Positions 18,333 through 27,721 of a DNA stretch of 64,000 nt are shown piece after piece (position 1 is the stretch's first letter; the number at the start of each line of letters is the position of its first letter). The stretch is from Sphingomonas sp. Lineage in GTDB: Bacteria; Pseudomonadota; Alphaproteobacteria; Sphingomonadales; Sphingomonadaceae. The stretch is taken from assembly GCA_025936675.1 (NCBI GenBank), contig JAICSX010000008.1, forward strand, positions 1 to 64,000, in the 5' to 3' direction. The notes below the pieces were generated by a model. The model did no database searches. It was not told the origin of the DNA and saw only the letters and a list, made by a program, of their open reading frames with translations. The position numbers were made by a program, and so were the translations under genes.

Positions 18333-20006
18333 ATGAATGTTCGGGCTGTGCAGTTCACCAAGTCTTCAAAAAAGCGCCACTCGGACGAGCGTAAGCGCGC
18401 AATGCATCGTCTCTGGCTGACAGCGCTAGTGCATCGGGATGCGTGTCGGTCTGACTTCCTCGGTTACGTCCAAGCTGTGCTTTGGCGGCTTCGCGGCCTG
18501 AAGATTCGGTCGCGAAATCGGCTTTCTGCACTGATGGGACGCTCGCCTCGCGCCTATGACTTGTGGATTGCTCGGATTGAGCCGAAAGTCAGGGCGCAGC
18601 TGCTGAATGGCGTTGGTCCAGCTCAGCCCATGATCGTCCCGATCGTGTGCGCGAGCACTCGAAGTGATTCAATTGCTGATACTCTTCTGTCGCTGCGTGC
18701 CGCAGGTTTTGCAGCGCCTCCGTTGGTGCTCGCCTGCGAAGGGGGTGGCGCCCATAAGCAAACACCCGAGCTCGCGGATGTGGTCAGTGCAGACGGAACC
18801 TGGCTGTGCGTCATTCCTGCAGGAGATCGGCTGGCTCCCGATTCGTTTGAGATCTACTCGGGGACCGCGGCAAGCTCGCCCCATTCGTGGGTGATTTATG
18901 CAGATGATGATCTTATCAGCGACGACCGACGTCATGCTCCGCATTTCAAATCGTCATGGAACGCCGAGCTGTTCGAGCATCATGACTACATCAGCGGCTC
19001 CGCGGTCATTCGGGTCACACCAGACATGTTGGAGGCGCTGGACTCAGATTGCTGGCTCGAGCAGTTGACAAAGCGGGCAATCAGCCGTGCCGCGCCAGTG
19101 CATGTTCCTGCTGTCCTCCATCATCGGCGAGAGCGGCCGCAGCCAAGCGTCCCTGCGAAACCGGTCGATCTGCTCCCGGAAGTGCAACCGATCGTCACTG
19201 TCATCGTGCCGACCAGAAATCGACTATCGTACCTTCGAACGTGCGTCGAAGGGATCGGGCGCACGCGGTATCCGCAGCTGGAGTTGATCGTCGCGGATAA
19301 TGACAGCGACGAGCCCGACACGCTCCAGTTTCTGGCATCGATAGGCGAGTCCGGCGCGACAGTCTTGCGTATTGCGGGTCCTTTCAACTTCTCGGCGTTG
19401 AACAACGCGGCAGTAGAGCATGCCCGAGGCGACTACCTGTGCTTCCTCAACAATGATGTGGAGATCGTAGACGGCGATTGGCTCTCCTTGCTGGTGCGAC
19501 AAGCAGTGCGAGCGGACGTCGGTGCCGTGGGTGCTCGCTTGCTCTATCCCGATGGCGCGCTTCAGCATGCGGGCGTCGTCACTGGTGTCGGTGGTGGTGC
19601 GGCGCACGCGCACCGGAATTTGCGCGACGAGGACGGCGGCTATTTTCTTCGCGACCGTCTCCCACAGCGCGTCAGTGCCGTGACGGCTGCCTGTCTCGTC
19701 GTGAGCAAGGAGAAATTCCTGGCTGTGGGCGGGTTCGACGAAGTCGATTTCCCGGTCGCTTTCAATGACGTCGACCTCTGCCTCAAGCTGAACGAGAAGG
19801 GCTGGCAGTCTTTCTATGAACCGCGCGCAATACTCATCCACCATGAGTCGAAATCCCGCGGAAGCGACAGCGCCAAGGAGAATCGTCAAAGGTTTGCAAG
19901 CGAGCTGGCGGCGCTGAAGCGCCATTGGCGGACTGACGAACTGCGCGATCCCTTCCACCATCCGCATCTCAGTCCATTCTGCGAACAATTTCACATCGCG
20001 GTCTGA
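18333..20006 (+). CDS. Tandem-domain family 2 glycosyltransferase
   Basis: 557 residues. It resembles O-antigen-type proteins with two consecutive GT2 domains. The first (about 85-270) is partly degenerate but keeps the WVIYADDDLI segment. The second (about 285-520) is complete: TVIVPTRNR nucleotide-binding start, DNDSDEPDT, GPFNFSALNNAA, the metal-site FLNNDVE, and the acceptor-side FNDVDLCLK followed by HHESKSRG. Acts at the cytoplasmic face, adding sugars to a surface glycan; donor and acceptor cannot be told from sequence. The ATG lacks a good ribosome site, and a later ATG at 18402 is possible. Five bases separate it from the DUF5672 gene, so they are likely cotranscribed. Confidence 0.88.
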   Translation: MNVRAVQFTKSSKKRHSDERKRAMHRLWLTALVHRDACRSDFLGYVQAVLWRLRGLKIRSRNRLSALMGRSPRAYDLWIARIEPKVRAQLLNGVGPAQPMIVPIVCASTRSDSIADTLLSLRAAGFAAPPLVLACEGGGAHKQTPELADVVSADGTWLCVIPAGDRLAPDSFEIYSGTAASSPHSWVIYADDDLISDDRRHAPHFKSSWNAELFEHHDYISGSAVIRVTPDMLEALDSDCWLEQLTKRAISRAAPVHVPAVLHHRRERPQPSVPAKPVDLLPEVQPIVTVIVPTRNRLSYLRTCVEGIGRTRYPQLELIVADNDSDEPDTLQFLASIGESGATVLRIAGPFNFSALNNAAVEHARGDYLCFLNNDVEIVDGDWLSLLVRQAVRADVGAVGARLLYPDGALQHAGVVTGVGGGAAHAHRNLRDEDGGYFLRDRLPQRVSAVTAACLVVSKEKFLAVGGFDEVDFPVAFNDVDLCLKLNEKGWQSFYEPRAILIHHESKSRGSDSAKENRQRFASELAALKRHWRTDELRDPFHHPHLSPFCEQFHIAV

Positions 20007-20011
20007 CTCAC

Positions 20012-20782
20012 GTGCAGCGGTTGGAGCTTCCGACTGTCACCTTGTGCGCCGTGACCTCCGTGAATGTCACAGCCACCTTGGACGCTCTTCGGGCCAGCTC
20101 GGATCAGATTGATTTCGCGAAGTCCATTCTCTTTACCGACGCCGACATCCTGTCGGACCGATCAGTGAATGTCGTTCAAATCGACCGGCTCTCGTCGTCG
20201 AGTGCCTATTCGGATTTTCTACTTCACGAACTCGTCGATCATATCGGAACGAGCCACTGCCTAATCGTGCAGTGGGACGGTTTCGTTGTTGATGCGGCGG
20301 CCTGGGATCCGCGCTTCTTAGACTTCGACTATATCGGCGCTCCGTGGCCGCAATTTCATGATGGACGTACCGTCGGAAATGGTGGCTTTTCCCTTCGCAG
20401 CCGACGCTTGATGGAGGCGTGTCGCACTTCGGGGTTCCGCGCGGAACATCCCGAGGACATCGCAATCTGCCGGACTAATCGGAGGTTCCTCGAGCAGGAG
20501 CACGCTATTCGTTTCGCCGATGAGGCAACGGCGGAGAGGTTCGCTTATGAGCGAACCCTTCCAACGGGCGCGGCATTCGGGTTCCATGGTGTGTTCAACA
20601 TGATCCCAGCGCTCGGGGCCGATCGCTTCTGGGACATTTACTCGCGCCTGGACGACAAACGCACAGCCTTCGTCGACTTCGGCCGGATCATGCGCCAACT
20701 CGGGGAAGGGCGTCAGTCGCTACGACGCCGTTTTCGATTTGCGATGGACTTTCTCGTCGCGCGCCTGACAGGCGGCGCCTAA
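20012..20782 (+). CDS. DUF5672-family glycan-related protein
   Basis: 256 residues, GTG start five bases after the upstream stop. It carries the hallmarks of the DUF5672 family: LIVQWDGFVVDAAAWDPRF, DYIGAPWPQF and VGNGGFSLRSRRLME. These proteins usually sit in polysaccharide clusters and are predicted glycosyltransferase-like enzymes; the IVQWDGF segment may play the DxD role. No signal peptide or membrane segment is seen, so it is probably cytoplasmic. Specific reaction unknown. It converges on the 20792 gene, with 9 bases between the stop codons. Confidence 0.82.
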   Translation: MQRLELPTVTLCAVTSVNVTATLDALRASSDQIDFAKSILFTDADILSDRSVNVVQIDRLSSSSAYSDFLLHELVDHIGTSHCLIVQWDGFVVDAAAWDPRFLDFDYIGAPWPQFHDGRTVGNGGFSLRSRRLMEACRTSGFRAEHPEDIAICRTNRRFLEQEHAIRFADEATAERFAYERTLPTGAAFGFHGVFNMIPALGADRFWDIYSRLDDKRTAFVDFGRIMRQLGEGRQSLRRRFRFAMDFLVARLTGGA

Positions 20783-20791
20783 GGACAGACC

Positions 20792-21517
20792 CTAGGCGAC
20801 TTGCCGGATCTCGGGCTCTTCGAGCGACGCAAGATACATGTCCCGTTCCGACAGCCACAAGTCCGCATAGTCGCAATCGCGCCAGGCCTCGAACCATGGT
20901 CCGCCGACCGTGTAATGGAGGACGCGCGGTGTCTTGGCCCCCACCGGATATTCACCGACGAGGAAATTCCAGTCGATTTCCAGGGCACCGATGTCGCGTT
21001 CATGACGCACCCACTCGAAACGATGGAGGAACGCCGGCGATTCGGCGTTCACCCGTGCGGGCGTGAGGGCGCGGACATCCGGATGGTCGCAGTTGAACAG
21101 CATGAAAGACGACCAGTTCTTGCGCGGGTACACCGCCTGTTCCTTACCATCCATCTTGATGCGATGCGTCGGAACGTAGTCGTGCTGGACGCAATAAACT
21201 GCCTTCGTTGGGTCGAGGTCGCGAAAGACGTGCCGGACGTCCGTCCGAAACAGGAAGTCGCAGTCGCAGAAGGCCACCCACCCCGATTGCGCGGCGAGGT
21301 AAGGAGTCAGGAATCGGGTCAGCGAGAACTCCGTCGACGCACGAGAGTCGAACGGCCGCGTATAAAGGCCAAGCTCGCGCAACGGTTCTTGCCGGAGTGG
21401 AATGACGCTGACTGCATAGCCGGCATGCCGCAGGATGGAGTAGCGGCAGACCTCCCAGGCGATGTGTTCCCGGCTATCATAGCCAACGAAAATCTTTGCA
21501 GTCCGTGTATCGCCCAT
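20792..21517 (-). CDS. GT8-like glycosyltransferase
   Basis: 241 residues. N-terminal KIFVGYDSREHIAWEV and a DxD-type motif in WVAFCDCDFLF fit a GT-A fold retaining glycosyltransferase of the GT8-like group. Further family-like blocks are HDYVPTHRIKMDG, NWSSFMLFNC and VLHYTVGGPWF. It is on the opposite strand from the surrounding cluster, convergent with DUF5672 and divergent from the 21760 gene, so it has its own promoter. Probably adds a sugar to the surface polysaccharide; donor unknown. Confidence 0.8.
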   Translation of the reverse strand: MGDTRTAKIFVGYDSREHIAWEVCRYSILRHAGYAVSVIPLRQEPLRELGLYTRPFDSRASTEFSLTRFLTPYLAAQSGWVAFCDCDFLFRTDVRHVFRDLDPTKAVYCVQHDYVPTHRIKMDGKEQAVYPRKNWSSFMLFNCDHPDVRALTPARVNAESPAFLHRFEWVRHERDIGALEIDWNFLVGEYPVGAKTPRVLHYTVGGPWFEAWRDCDYADLWLSERDMYLASLEEPEIRQVA

Positions 21518-21676
21518 CTAACGCCCCAACTACTCTCGCTTCCATGGATTCCGGATGCTCGCCCGCACACGCTTGCCCCGACAAACACGTATTGGCAAGT
21601 AATCAAACAAAGCACTCTATAGGAGCATCGACTATTGAAGAACTATTACGCTCCCATAACGCTCACCGGCAACTCG

Positions 21677-21702
21677 ATTTCATTAAATGAAATATTAATT
21701 TC
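21677..21702. promoter_or_regulatory. AT-rich overlapping inverted repeats in a divergent intergenic region
   Basis: ATTTCAT-TAA-ATGAAAT (21677-21693) is a perfect inverted repeat. The second half forms another with the next bases (GAAAT at 21689-21693 and ATTTC at 21698-21702). It lies between the divergent genes at 21517 and 21760 in an otherwise GC-rich sequence, so an operator is plausible. No known regulator motif is recognised. Confidence 0.35.
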
Positions 21703-21759
21703 AGCTTCGCGCCATGGGGTGTCCCTATCACCCGTCGCGCTGAACGACATTGCTGCAGA

Positions 21760-22833
21760 TTGGTAGCTGTGGAACGTTTCATCGCTTTTCACTTTGGCCT
21801 CGTTCAGGACGTCGCGGTTCTGCGCGACCTGGTGCTGCTTGCTGCGAGCTCATCCTCGCGCAACATCCACCTGCTGGTTTCAGCCAAGTTCGCGGATCTC
21901 GATGACGACGGGCGCTGGATGCGTGAAATCGAGCGGCTAGGTGCCGAGATTGGCGTTACGCCATTCGTCTATGAGAGTCCGTTTGATTGTCTGCGGCAGC
22001 TTGGGCCAGGCCGAGGCCTGATCATAGCGGGCAGCGAATCCGACTCGCGAGCGCACCGCGATGCTCATGAGCTGTTGCGGGCCGTGCCTGGAAGAATGCG
22101 GACCGTTACTCTCCAGCACGGCTTTGAATGCGTGGGATTTCTCCATAACGCCCGGCATGATGCGACCGCCGGGAGAGCAGTGCGCTTTGCTGCTGACATC
22201 GCCGTCGGCTGGTTCGAACTCGATCGCCTGTATTCGGTGAGCTCGACCGAGCGCGACAAAATCTTCGTTGCTGGACCGCCCTCATTGATCAACCAGCCGG
22301 TTCGGCGATCCACTGCAGGATCAGAGCTCCCGGGACTGATCTGCGAAAATCTCCATTCGGTTCGCTTCGTGAACGGCCAGATGCGAGAGGCTTTCCTGGA
22401 AACTTTCCTCGAATTCGCAGAGCGCCTCAAAATGGTGGGTCAGAAGCTCGTCCTTCGGCCGCATCCGGCAGGCCGCTTCACGCAACGGAAGGGTGTGGCC
22501 CTTCCGGACAATGTGGAGGTGAGCCGCGATCCGCTGTACGACATGGACCTAACGTCGTTCCGCTACGTGATTTCGGCGCCATCCACCATTTTGTTCGATT
22601 TTGCCGTGGCTGGAGTTCCGGTCGCAACGTGGGTGGACTCCAGCGGCCTGGTCGACGCTCACAATTTCGGTGGTCTTTCTAGGGTTGCGACTGTCGACGA
22701 CTGGTGGCGCTTCCATTTGGCGGCGAGCTGGGAACGCGATCTCCTGGTTGAACAACAGGACGAGTTCATTCGAAGCCTTGATCTCCCGGAGAACATCCGC
22801 GGCAGGTATGAGCAACTGCTGGAACTCGCCTGA
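21760..22833 (+). CDS. GT-B/TagF-KpsS-like glycan polymer transferase, stand-alone form
   Basis: 357 residues, TTG start (GTG at 21769 is an alternative). It aligns along its length with residues 1-360 of the 39266 protein: [41 protein letters not shown] and SAPSTILFDFAVAGVPVATW. The RPHP motif followed by a serine-rich loop and an alpha-helix is shared with TagF-type glycerophosphotransferases and Kdo-transferring KpsS/KpsC proteins (family knowledge), so a phosphoglycerol or sugar transferase acting on a surface polymer is plausible. No membrane segment or signal peptide. Substrate unknown. Confidence 0.65.
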   Translation: MVAVERFIAFHFGLVQDVAVLRDLVLLAASSSSRNIHLLVSAKFADLDDDGRWMREIERLGAEIGVTPFVYESPFDCLRQLGPGRGLIIAGSESDSRAHRDAHELLRAVPGRMRTVTLQHGFECVGFLHNARHDATAGRAVRFAADIAVGWFELDRLYSVSSTERDKIFVAGPPSLINQPVRRSTAGSELPGLICENLHSVRFVNGQMREAFLETFLEFAERLKMVGQKLVLRPHPAGRFTQRKGVALPDNVEVSRDPLYDMDLTSFRYVISAPSTILFDFAVAGVPVATWVDSSGLVDAHNFGGLSRVATVDDWWRFHLAASWERDLLVEQQDEFIRSLDLPENIRGRYEQLLELA

Positions 22834-22870
22834 CACTTTTCGAGGCCTGTCGCTGAAGACTGAATTCACA

Positions 22871-24226
22871 ATGAAGCGCACGCTGTTGGTTTTCGCGACA
22901 TTCGCGCTCGCCCTTGCCACACCGAGCAGCCAAACAAGCGCGAGCTTCCCTTCGGCTGCCGGCACGATCCAACCGGCCCGAAGTGCCGAGTTTGTCGAAG
23001 ATCTCCGCGGGGTTCGAACCGGTAGGGTGAACCACGCGCAGCGTCTCCTCAACACGGCCGCCATCAACAAGGCACTTGCAATGGGAGCGGAGCTGCACCT
23101 CCGTCCACACAGTCGAATCGAGATTGCCAGTTCGCTGGTCCTACCGTCCGGCTCGGCCTTGACCGGTTCGGGTTCAGGCGCGGACCGGCCCATCATCTTC
23201 ATGCCCGCGTCGGAGTTCGACAATTCTGAGAATGGGGGAGGGCGCCGCTACGGTCCCGATGCCGTAGGTATAAACTTTTCGGGATCGACGGGTTCGACTC
23301 CGGATGCCCGTTCTGCAGGCGTTCGCCTCGAAAACTTCATCCTCGAGAGCGATCCTCGGATGGGCCGCTATCTACGTGGGATCGTCGGTCTGAATGTCCG
23401 CGACTGTGCTATTCGCAACGTGGAGATCCGCGGCATTCCGACCGGCGTCGGGATTGCACTTGCTTCAGCGAAGCATTGCACCCTGTCGAATCTCTACGTT
23501 CACGATTTTGCCGATCAAACGAATTGGTCGACCTTACCGCAGATCACGGCGATCGAGATCGACAATGATCTCGTTCATGGCATTGCGAGCTCGGGCATCG
23601 TCATCGACGGGTTCGACATCGAGCATATGCGTGTGAGCGGGCCGTTGCTGGCTCATTGGGGCTATCAAACCGATGGCATCAACATCGCGAACTTCGCCTC
23701 GCGCGTGGATATTTCAAACGGGAAGATCGTCGACACAGGGGAAGCAATCGACACATTCGGCAGTCGCGGGACGATCCGTAACGTCGATATCGCAGACAGC
23801 TATCAGTTCGGCCTCAAGTTCATCCACGGGGCGTCGGGCAATCGAGTTTCAGACGTTCGCATTGTGAATTCCGGTCTCGCCGCAGTGACCTTCTCGGGAT
23901 CGCTCTCGCCTCAGCACGATACAGCGGGCAACATTTTGTCGAACATCCGGATCATCGGCATCGACCCTGCCGGAATCTTCAAGGATCATTCCACGGCGGG
24001 AATCTTGATCAATCACCCGCCGTCGATGCCCGGCAAGCCGCGGAACAACCGTGTCGAAGCAACGATCATCGATCTCGGGCCCAACGGTCAGTACGGCTGG
24101 CTCGATACGTCGACCGGCTCGGGCAACGTCGGGTTGGATTTGACTATCCTAGGCGGAGCTCATGAAGTGAAGCCGGTCTGGATCGCTCACTCTGGTGGCA
24201 AAGTCTCCCTGAGCACCCACAATTGA
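22871..24226 (+). CDS. Secreted right-handed beta-helix protein (pectate-lyase-like fold)
   Basis: 451 residues from the ATG at 22871. The reading frame is open further upstream but overlaps the previous gene, while MKRTLLVFATFALALATPSSQTSA is a clear Sec signal peptide. The mature protein has successive short strands with NVEIRGI, DGFDIEHM, NVDIADSYQF, VSDVRIVNSG and NIRIIGID motifs, the pattern of a parallel beta-helix as in polysaccharide lyases and rhamnogalacturonases. No definite catalytic residues can be named. Inside a capsule locus it may cleave or process the exported polysaccharide in the periplasm or outside, or it may bind glycan structurally. Confidence 0.75.
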   Translation: MKRTLLVFATFALALATPSSQTSASFPSAAGTIQPARSAEFVEDLRGVRTGRVNHAQRLLNTAAINKALAMGAELHLRPHSRIEIASSLVLPSGSALTGSGSGADRPIIFMPASEFDNSENGGGRRYGPDAVGINFSGSTGSTPDARSAGVRLENFILESDPRMGRYLRGIVGLNVRDCAIRNVEIRGIPTGVGIALASAKHCTLSNLYVHDFADQTNWSTLPQITAIEIDNDLVHGIASSGIVIDGFDIEHMRVSGPLLAHWGYQTDGINIANFASRVDISNGKIVDTGEAIDTFGSRGTIRNVDIADSYQFGLKFIHGASGNRVSDVRIVNSGLAAVTFSGSLSPQHDTAGNILSNIRIIGIDPAGIFKDHSTAGILINHPPSMPGKPRNNRVEATIIDLGPNGQYGWLDTSTGSGNVGLDLTILGGAHEVKPVWIAHSGGKVSLSTHN

Positions 24227-24375
24227 TCGAGGAAGTGGCCGGTGTATCGGGCACCTGCAGTTGCGCGCTTGTTTAGAGGAAGCTTGCCACTTAGTGGTGC
24301 GGGACGACGAGCTTTTCGGTCTGCCGCACCGGGCATTTCGATCACTCGTGAAATCCCCAGCAGCGAAGGCCGACA

Positions 24376-25482
24376 GTGCAGCCATTGATGAAATACCCGT
24401 TTGTCCGCCCGGAGATCCCCCCGGTCGATGAATGGAGGGACATTCTCGGCGTCGCGTACGAGAAGCGTTATTTCACCAACTTTGGCGAAGTCGAAACGGA
24501 ACTCTCGTCGGCGCTTCGTGATCGGTTCGGCGGCGAGGGCGCTTCTGTCACCTTGGCGGCGAACGCAACCTGCGGATTGACCGCGGCGCTGATCGCCCAT
24601 GGCGTCAAAGGTCACGTCGTCATTCCGAACTTCACCTTCCCGGCGACGCTCGACGCGGTTCTATCGGCGCGCTGCACGCCCATCCGTTGCGATATCGATC
24701 CGGATACGTGCGAAATGAGCGCGGCCGCGCTCGAACGGATTTGCCATTCATACCCGGTCGCCGCGGTCATGCCCGTTCGTGCCTATGGCCTCGTCAGGGA
24801 CTTCTCGCCGCTGATCGAGGTCGCCCGCTCGCATGGCGCGCCGGTGATCATCGACGGCGCAGCCGCCCTTGGCGGCAGCCGAGTTGCGGTCGCCGAGGAC
24901 GTGACGGAGGTGCTCTCGCTCCACGCGACCAAGTCGCTTGGCATTGGTGAAGGCGGCGCGATCTTCGCTCATGAAAGCCGCCTCGACGCCATGCGAAGCG
25001 CGATCAACTTCGGGCTCAGGCGAGATCGGCGCTTCGATTTCGGCATCAACGGCAAGATGAGCGAGTTTCACGCCGCCATCGGGCTTGCTCAGCTGCCGCA
25101 TGTCGAGAGGCTGATTGAGGGTCGACGGCGCATGGCCGGGTTCTACACGGACCTTCTTTCCGGACGCGACGACGTGACCTTGCCGTACAGTCCCGGCGCG
25201 ACAGCGTGGTCGAACTACCCGATAATCCTTCGTCGCGGCACCGACACCGAAGCGTTTCAGGATGCGTGTCACGCCCGAGGCCTGCAGGTCCGCCGCTATT
25301 ACTGGCCGACGCTCGAGCAGGGGTTCACCGAGCCATTGATCAAAGGGGATTCGCTGGAGGTTTCGTCCGACATAGCCGCTCGCGCCGCCTGCCTCCCTCT
25401 CTATCCTTCTGTGACGAAGGATGAGGAAGCGGAGATTGCTGAGATACTCGAGACGTGCCTGGAACCTGCGAAGGTCAGTTGA
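24376..25482 (+). CDS. DegT/DnrJ/EryC1-family PLP enzyme (sugar aminotransferase type)
   Basis: 368 residues. GAAGG at 24365-24369 is well spaced for the GTG at 24376; ATG at 24388 is the alternative. Aspartate aminotransferase fold I with family blocks NATCGLTAALIA, VVIPNFTFPAT, IDGAAALGG, the pyridoxal-phosphate lysine in SLHATKSLGIGEGG, and INGKMSEFHAAIGLAQL. Members install amino groups on NDP-keto-sugars or act as sugar dehydratases; the conserved lysine favours a true aminotransferase. It would supply an amino sugar for the capsule. The next gene begins within a few bases, so they are likely co-expressed. Confidence 0.88.
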   Translation: MQPLMKYPFVRPEIPPVDEWRDILGVAYEKRYFTNFGEVETELSSALRDRFGGEGASVTLAANATCGLTAALIAHGVKGHVVIPNFTFPATLDAVLSARCTPIRCDIDPDTCEMSAAALERICHSYPVAAVMPVRAYGLVRDFSPLIEVARSHGAPVIIDGAAALGGSRVAVAEDVTEVLSLHATKSLGIGEGGAIFAHESRLDAMRSAINFGLRRDRRFDFGINGKMSEFHAAIGLAQLPHVERLIEGRRRMAGFYTDLLSGRDDVTLPYSPGATAWSNYPIILRRGTDTEAFQDACHARGLQVRRYYWPTLEQGFTEPLIKGDSLEVSSDIAARAACLPLYPSVTKDEEAEIAEILETCLEPAKVS

Positions 25483-25487
25483 GCAGC

Positions 25488-26990
25488 ATGAACGAAACGG
25501 CTGATGCGGCAGAGTTTCCGTGCCTGGTGCTCACCCATGGAATCGATGAAATACTTCAGCGGTCGGTCGCATCGATCATTGAGTGCGATGCGCGTTTGAG
25601 CATTGACGTCCTCCACAATCCTTCACCGGCTGAAGACGGGACCTTCATCGACTTTGCACTAGCAGAGCTTCGGGCGGGACGGATTAGATCGTTCACCAGG
25701 TTCGACGAGAACATCAGCAATAACTCTGTCCTGTTGTACCTGCTGGCCAATCGGGACCGTTATTCGAATGGAACCGTCCTGATCAGTGACGGCGATATCC
25801 TCGTGCCACAGGGGAGCATCGAGGAAGAAGCGCACATTCTGGCCAATCATTCGGACGTGTTCGCCTGTGGGCTCCGGATCGATGCCTCGCGGTGGAGCGA
25901 CTCATTGCCGGTCAAGCGGAACTCGATCGAACGGTTCAACACGGCGAAATTCGAAGCCGCGGACTATGTGAACAGCGCGACGGGCATGTGGATGACGATG
26001 TTCCGCGGTGCTGAGCTGATGGCGATTGTCGATGTCATGCAGCGCAACGGGGTGCGCTTCACCGATGGCAATTTGAAGCAATTCGCAGCGGCGATGTTCC
26101 AGAAGAGCTGGGTCGCGACCAAACGTTCCGTTGGTCGTGAGCTGAACCGCGAACGGCATAATTATTACGCGACAAAAGCCGATTCGACGAAGAATTTCGG
26201 CGACTTTTCGCCAGAGCCAGCGGGCTCACGTTACGCCACCTGGAATCACGATATCGTCTCACCGGCGACCGAGTGGCTCAGCGGCAAAGAGCGCCGCATC
26301 GAGTTCGGACCGTTGCCGACTGCACTGCCGCGCTTCCGCGCAAAGCTCGAAGATGATCCTGTTGCCGGGGCGCTTGTGCGGGGCGACCTCGACCATTCAA
26401 GAGCTTATCTGATCAACAGCACGATGAAAGCGGCACAGCCGGGTCTGGCGCTGGTCCTCACTCGAGACCGGTGCACGTCGGGTCTTCGAGTGGACGATCG
26501 AAGGTCCTTGCTTTTCATCTCCGAGATCGAGGAGGAGCCCGGCCCCACAATCCGCGCGATGAATGAAATCGATTTCGCGGGCGTGTTGGTCGGTCGATCC
26601 GTCTCACAGGGCCGCACTGTTCTAGGCAATGTTGCCCGATTTGTCTCCGATGAGACGGTCATGAACGGCGTAGTTTATATCGCCGAGGCGCTGCGAACCC
26701 AGCTTTGTGCCGGCTCCTTGACCTTCGCCGCTCACCTGCCGCTTGACGCGAAAGATGCGGCGACCGTCCTTGCCAATTCGGCCAAAGAGGGGGAGCAGGG
26801 CGGGATCGCAGATTTTGTCGGCGGTTTGTGGACTGACGAAGCGTTCCAGCAATTTGCATCGGAGCGAGGCTGGAACCTAAGCGTCACACCTCGCGCGACG
26901 AACGCCTATCTCGCCAATTTCGAAGTCCGGATGAATGACCAAAGGGCCGAGCGCGCGGCAACAACGCTTCGCAGTGGCGCTGGCGCTTAG
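25488..26990 (+). CDS. Uncharacterised protein with GT-A-like N-terminal domain
   Basis: 500 residues from the ATG at 25488 (TTG at 25479, overlapping the previous stop, is possible). The N-terminal ~260 residues look like a nucleotide-sugar-binding fold: FPCLVLTHGIDEILQRSVAS, then a TVLISDGDILVP segment that could be a DxD metal site. The C-terminal ~220 residues (from about 280) match no family known to me and contain a segment reminiscent of other proteins in this locus (FISEIEEEPGPTI). No signal peptide or transmembrane helix. Probably a glycosyltransferase-like capsule enzyme, but its function is not established. It overlaps the convergent methyltransferase by 4 bp at the stops. Confidence 0.6.
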   Translation: MNETADAAEFPCLVLTHGIDEILQRSVASIIECDARLSIDVLHNPSPAEDGTFIDFALAELRAGRIRSFTRFDENISNNSVLLYLLANRDRYSNGTVLISDGDILVPQGSIEEEAHILANHSDVFACGLRIDASRWSDSLPVKRNSIERFNTAKFEAADYVNSATGMWMTMFRGAELMAIVDVMQRNGVRFTDGNLKQFAAAMFQKSWVATKRSVGRELNRERHNYYATKADSTKNFGDFSPEPAGSRYATWNHDIVSPATEWLSGKERRIEFGPLPTALPRFRAKLEDDPVAGALVRGDLDHSRAYLINSTMKAAQPGLALVLTRDRCTSGLRVDDRRSLLFISEIEEEPGPTIRAMNEIDFAGVLVGRSVSQGRTVLGNVARFVSDETVMNGVVYIAEALRTQLCAGSLTFAAHLPLDAKDAATVLANSAKEGEQGGIADFVGGLWTDEAFQQFASERGWNLSVTPRATNAYLANFEVRMNDQRAERAATTLRSGAGA

Positions 26991-27721
26991 GATTTCCTGC
27001 CCAAAATCCCGACGCGGAGACCGTTCCGCTCCTGCCGCTCCGACCAGACGTCGATCTCGAAGTCTCTCTCTTCCAGCAGTTGCTTCAGATCGGATGTCTT
27101 GAGCCAGAAAGCGCCCGATCCGCGCCCCGAAAAGGGGTCATTCCAGCCCGCTTCGTAATGCTTGTGCCCAACAAAGCTTCGACCCCCGGACTCCAGAGTC
27201 GCGTCCTCCTGAGTCTCCTCGGCGACATGGGTATCGAGGTAAATCGCCTGCGTATGCGGCAGCAGTCGCTCGAGATGGCTGACGGGATCCTCAAGGTGAT
27301 AGAGGACGCCGCAGTGGAACACGACGTCGAAGTCCGGCAGCTCGATGGCAGGATCCTCGACGTCCAGCGGGAGGACCGTTGCCGAATATCCGTAGGCGGC
27401 AAGCCGGACGCTCGTCTTGATGACGTTGATCGGACGCAGATCGACGGCTGTCACGTTGGCGCCGTAGCTGCACAGGCCGATGGTGTGGATGCCTTCGAAG
27501 CAACCGATTTCAAGGATGCGCTTCTCGGAAAGATCCAATGTCTCGTGAAGCCGCGTGATGCGCTTGTCGGGGATGGGCTGAACTGCCTCGCGTTTACCCG
27601 GTCGAGCCTCGAGCGATCCTAAGATACGTCCATCCGAAAGCTGCGTACCGGCGTGCCAGGGGAGCAGCCGGTTGAATTCTTCCAGATCCTCATCCTTCAG
27701 CTTCACTTCGTAACGGAACAT
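26987..27721 (-). CDS. Class I SAM-dependent methyltransferase
   Basis: 244 residues. Motif I ILEIGCFEGIHT, acidic loop VTAVDLRP, then VFHCGVLYHLEDP identify a Rossmann-fold SAM methyltransferase, distantly like the CmoB/DUF1698 group. A glycan O-methyltransferase role is plausible from context, but the substrate cannot be read from sequence. It lies on the minus strand, convergent with the 25488 gene and divergent from the giant glycosyltransferase. AAGGAAAG just before the ATG (plus 27726-27733) is a good ribosome site. Confidence 0.82.
   Translation of the reverse strand: MFRYEVKLKDEDLEEFNRLLPWHAGTQLSDGRILGSLEARPGKREAVQPIPDKRITRLHETLDLSEKRILEIGCFEGIHTIGLCSYGANVTAVDLRPINVIKTSVRLAAYGYSATVLPLDVEDPAIELPDFDVVFHCGVLYHLEDPVSHLERLLPHTQAIYLDTHVAEETQEDATLESGGRSFVGHKHYEAGWNDPFSGRGSGAFWLKTSDLKQLLEERDFEIDVWSERQERNGLRVGILGRKS

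Noticed and set aside
20776..20798. CGCCTA/TAGGCG inverted repeat across two convergent stop codons
   Set aside because: Only a 6-bp stem with an 11-base loop and no T tract; too weak to call a terminator.
22601..22870. N-terminal extension of the beta-helix protein
   Set aside because: It lies inside the upstream TagF-like gene, and a clear signal peptide begins at 22871.
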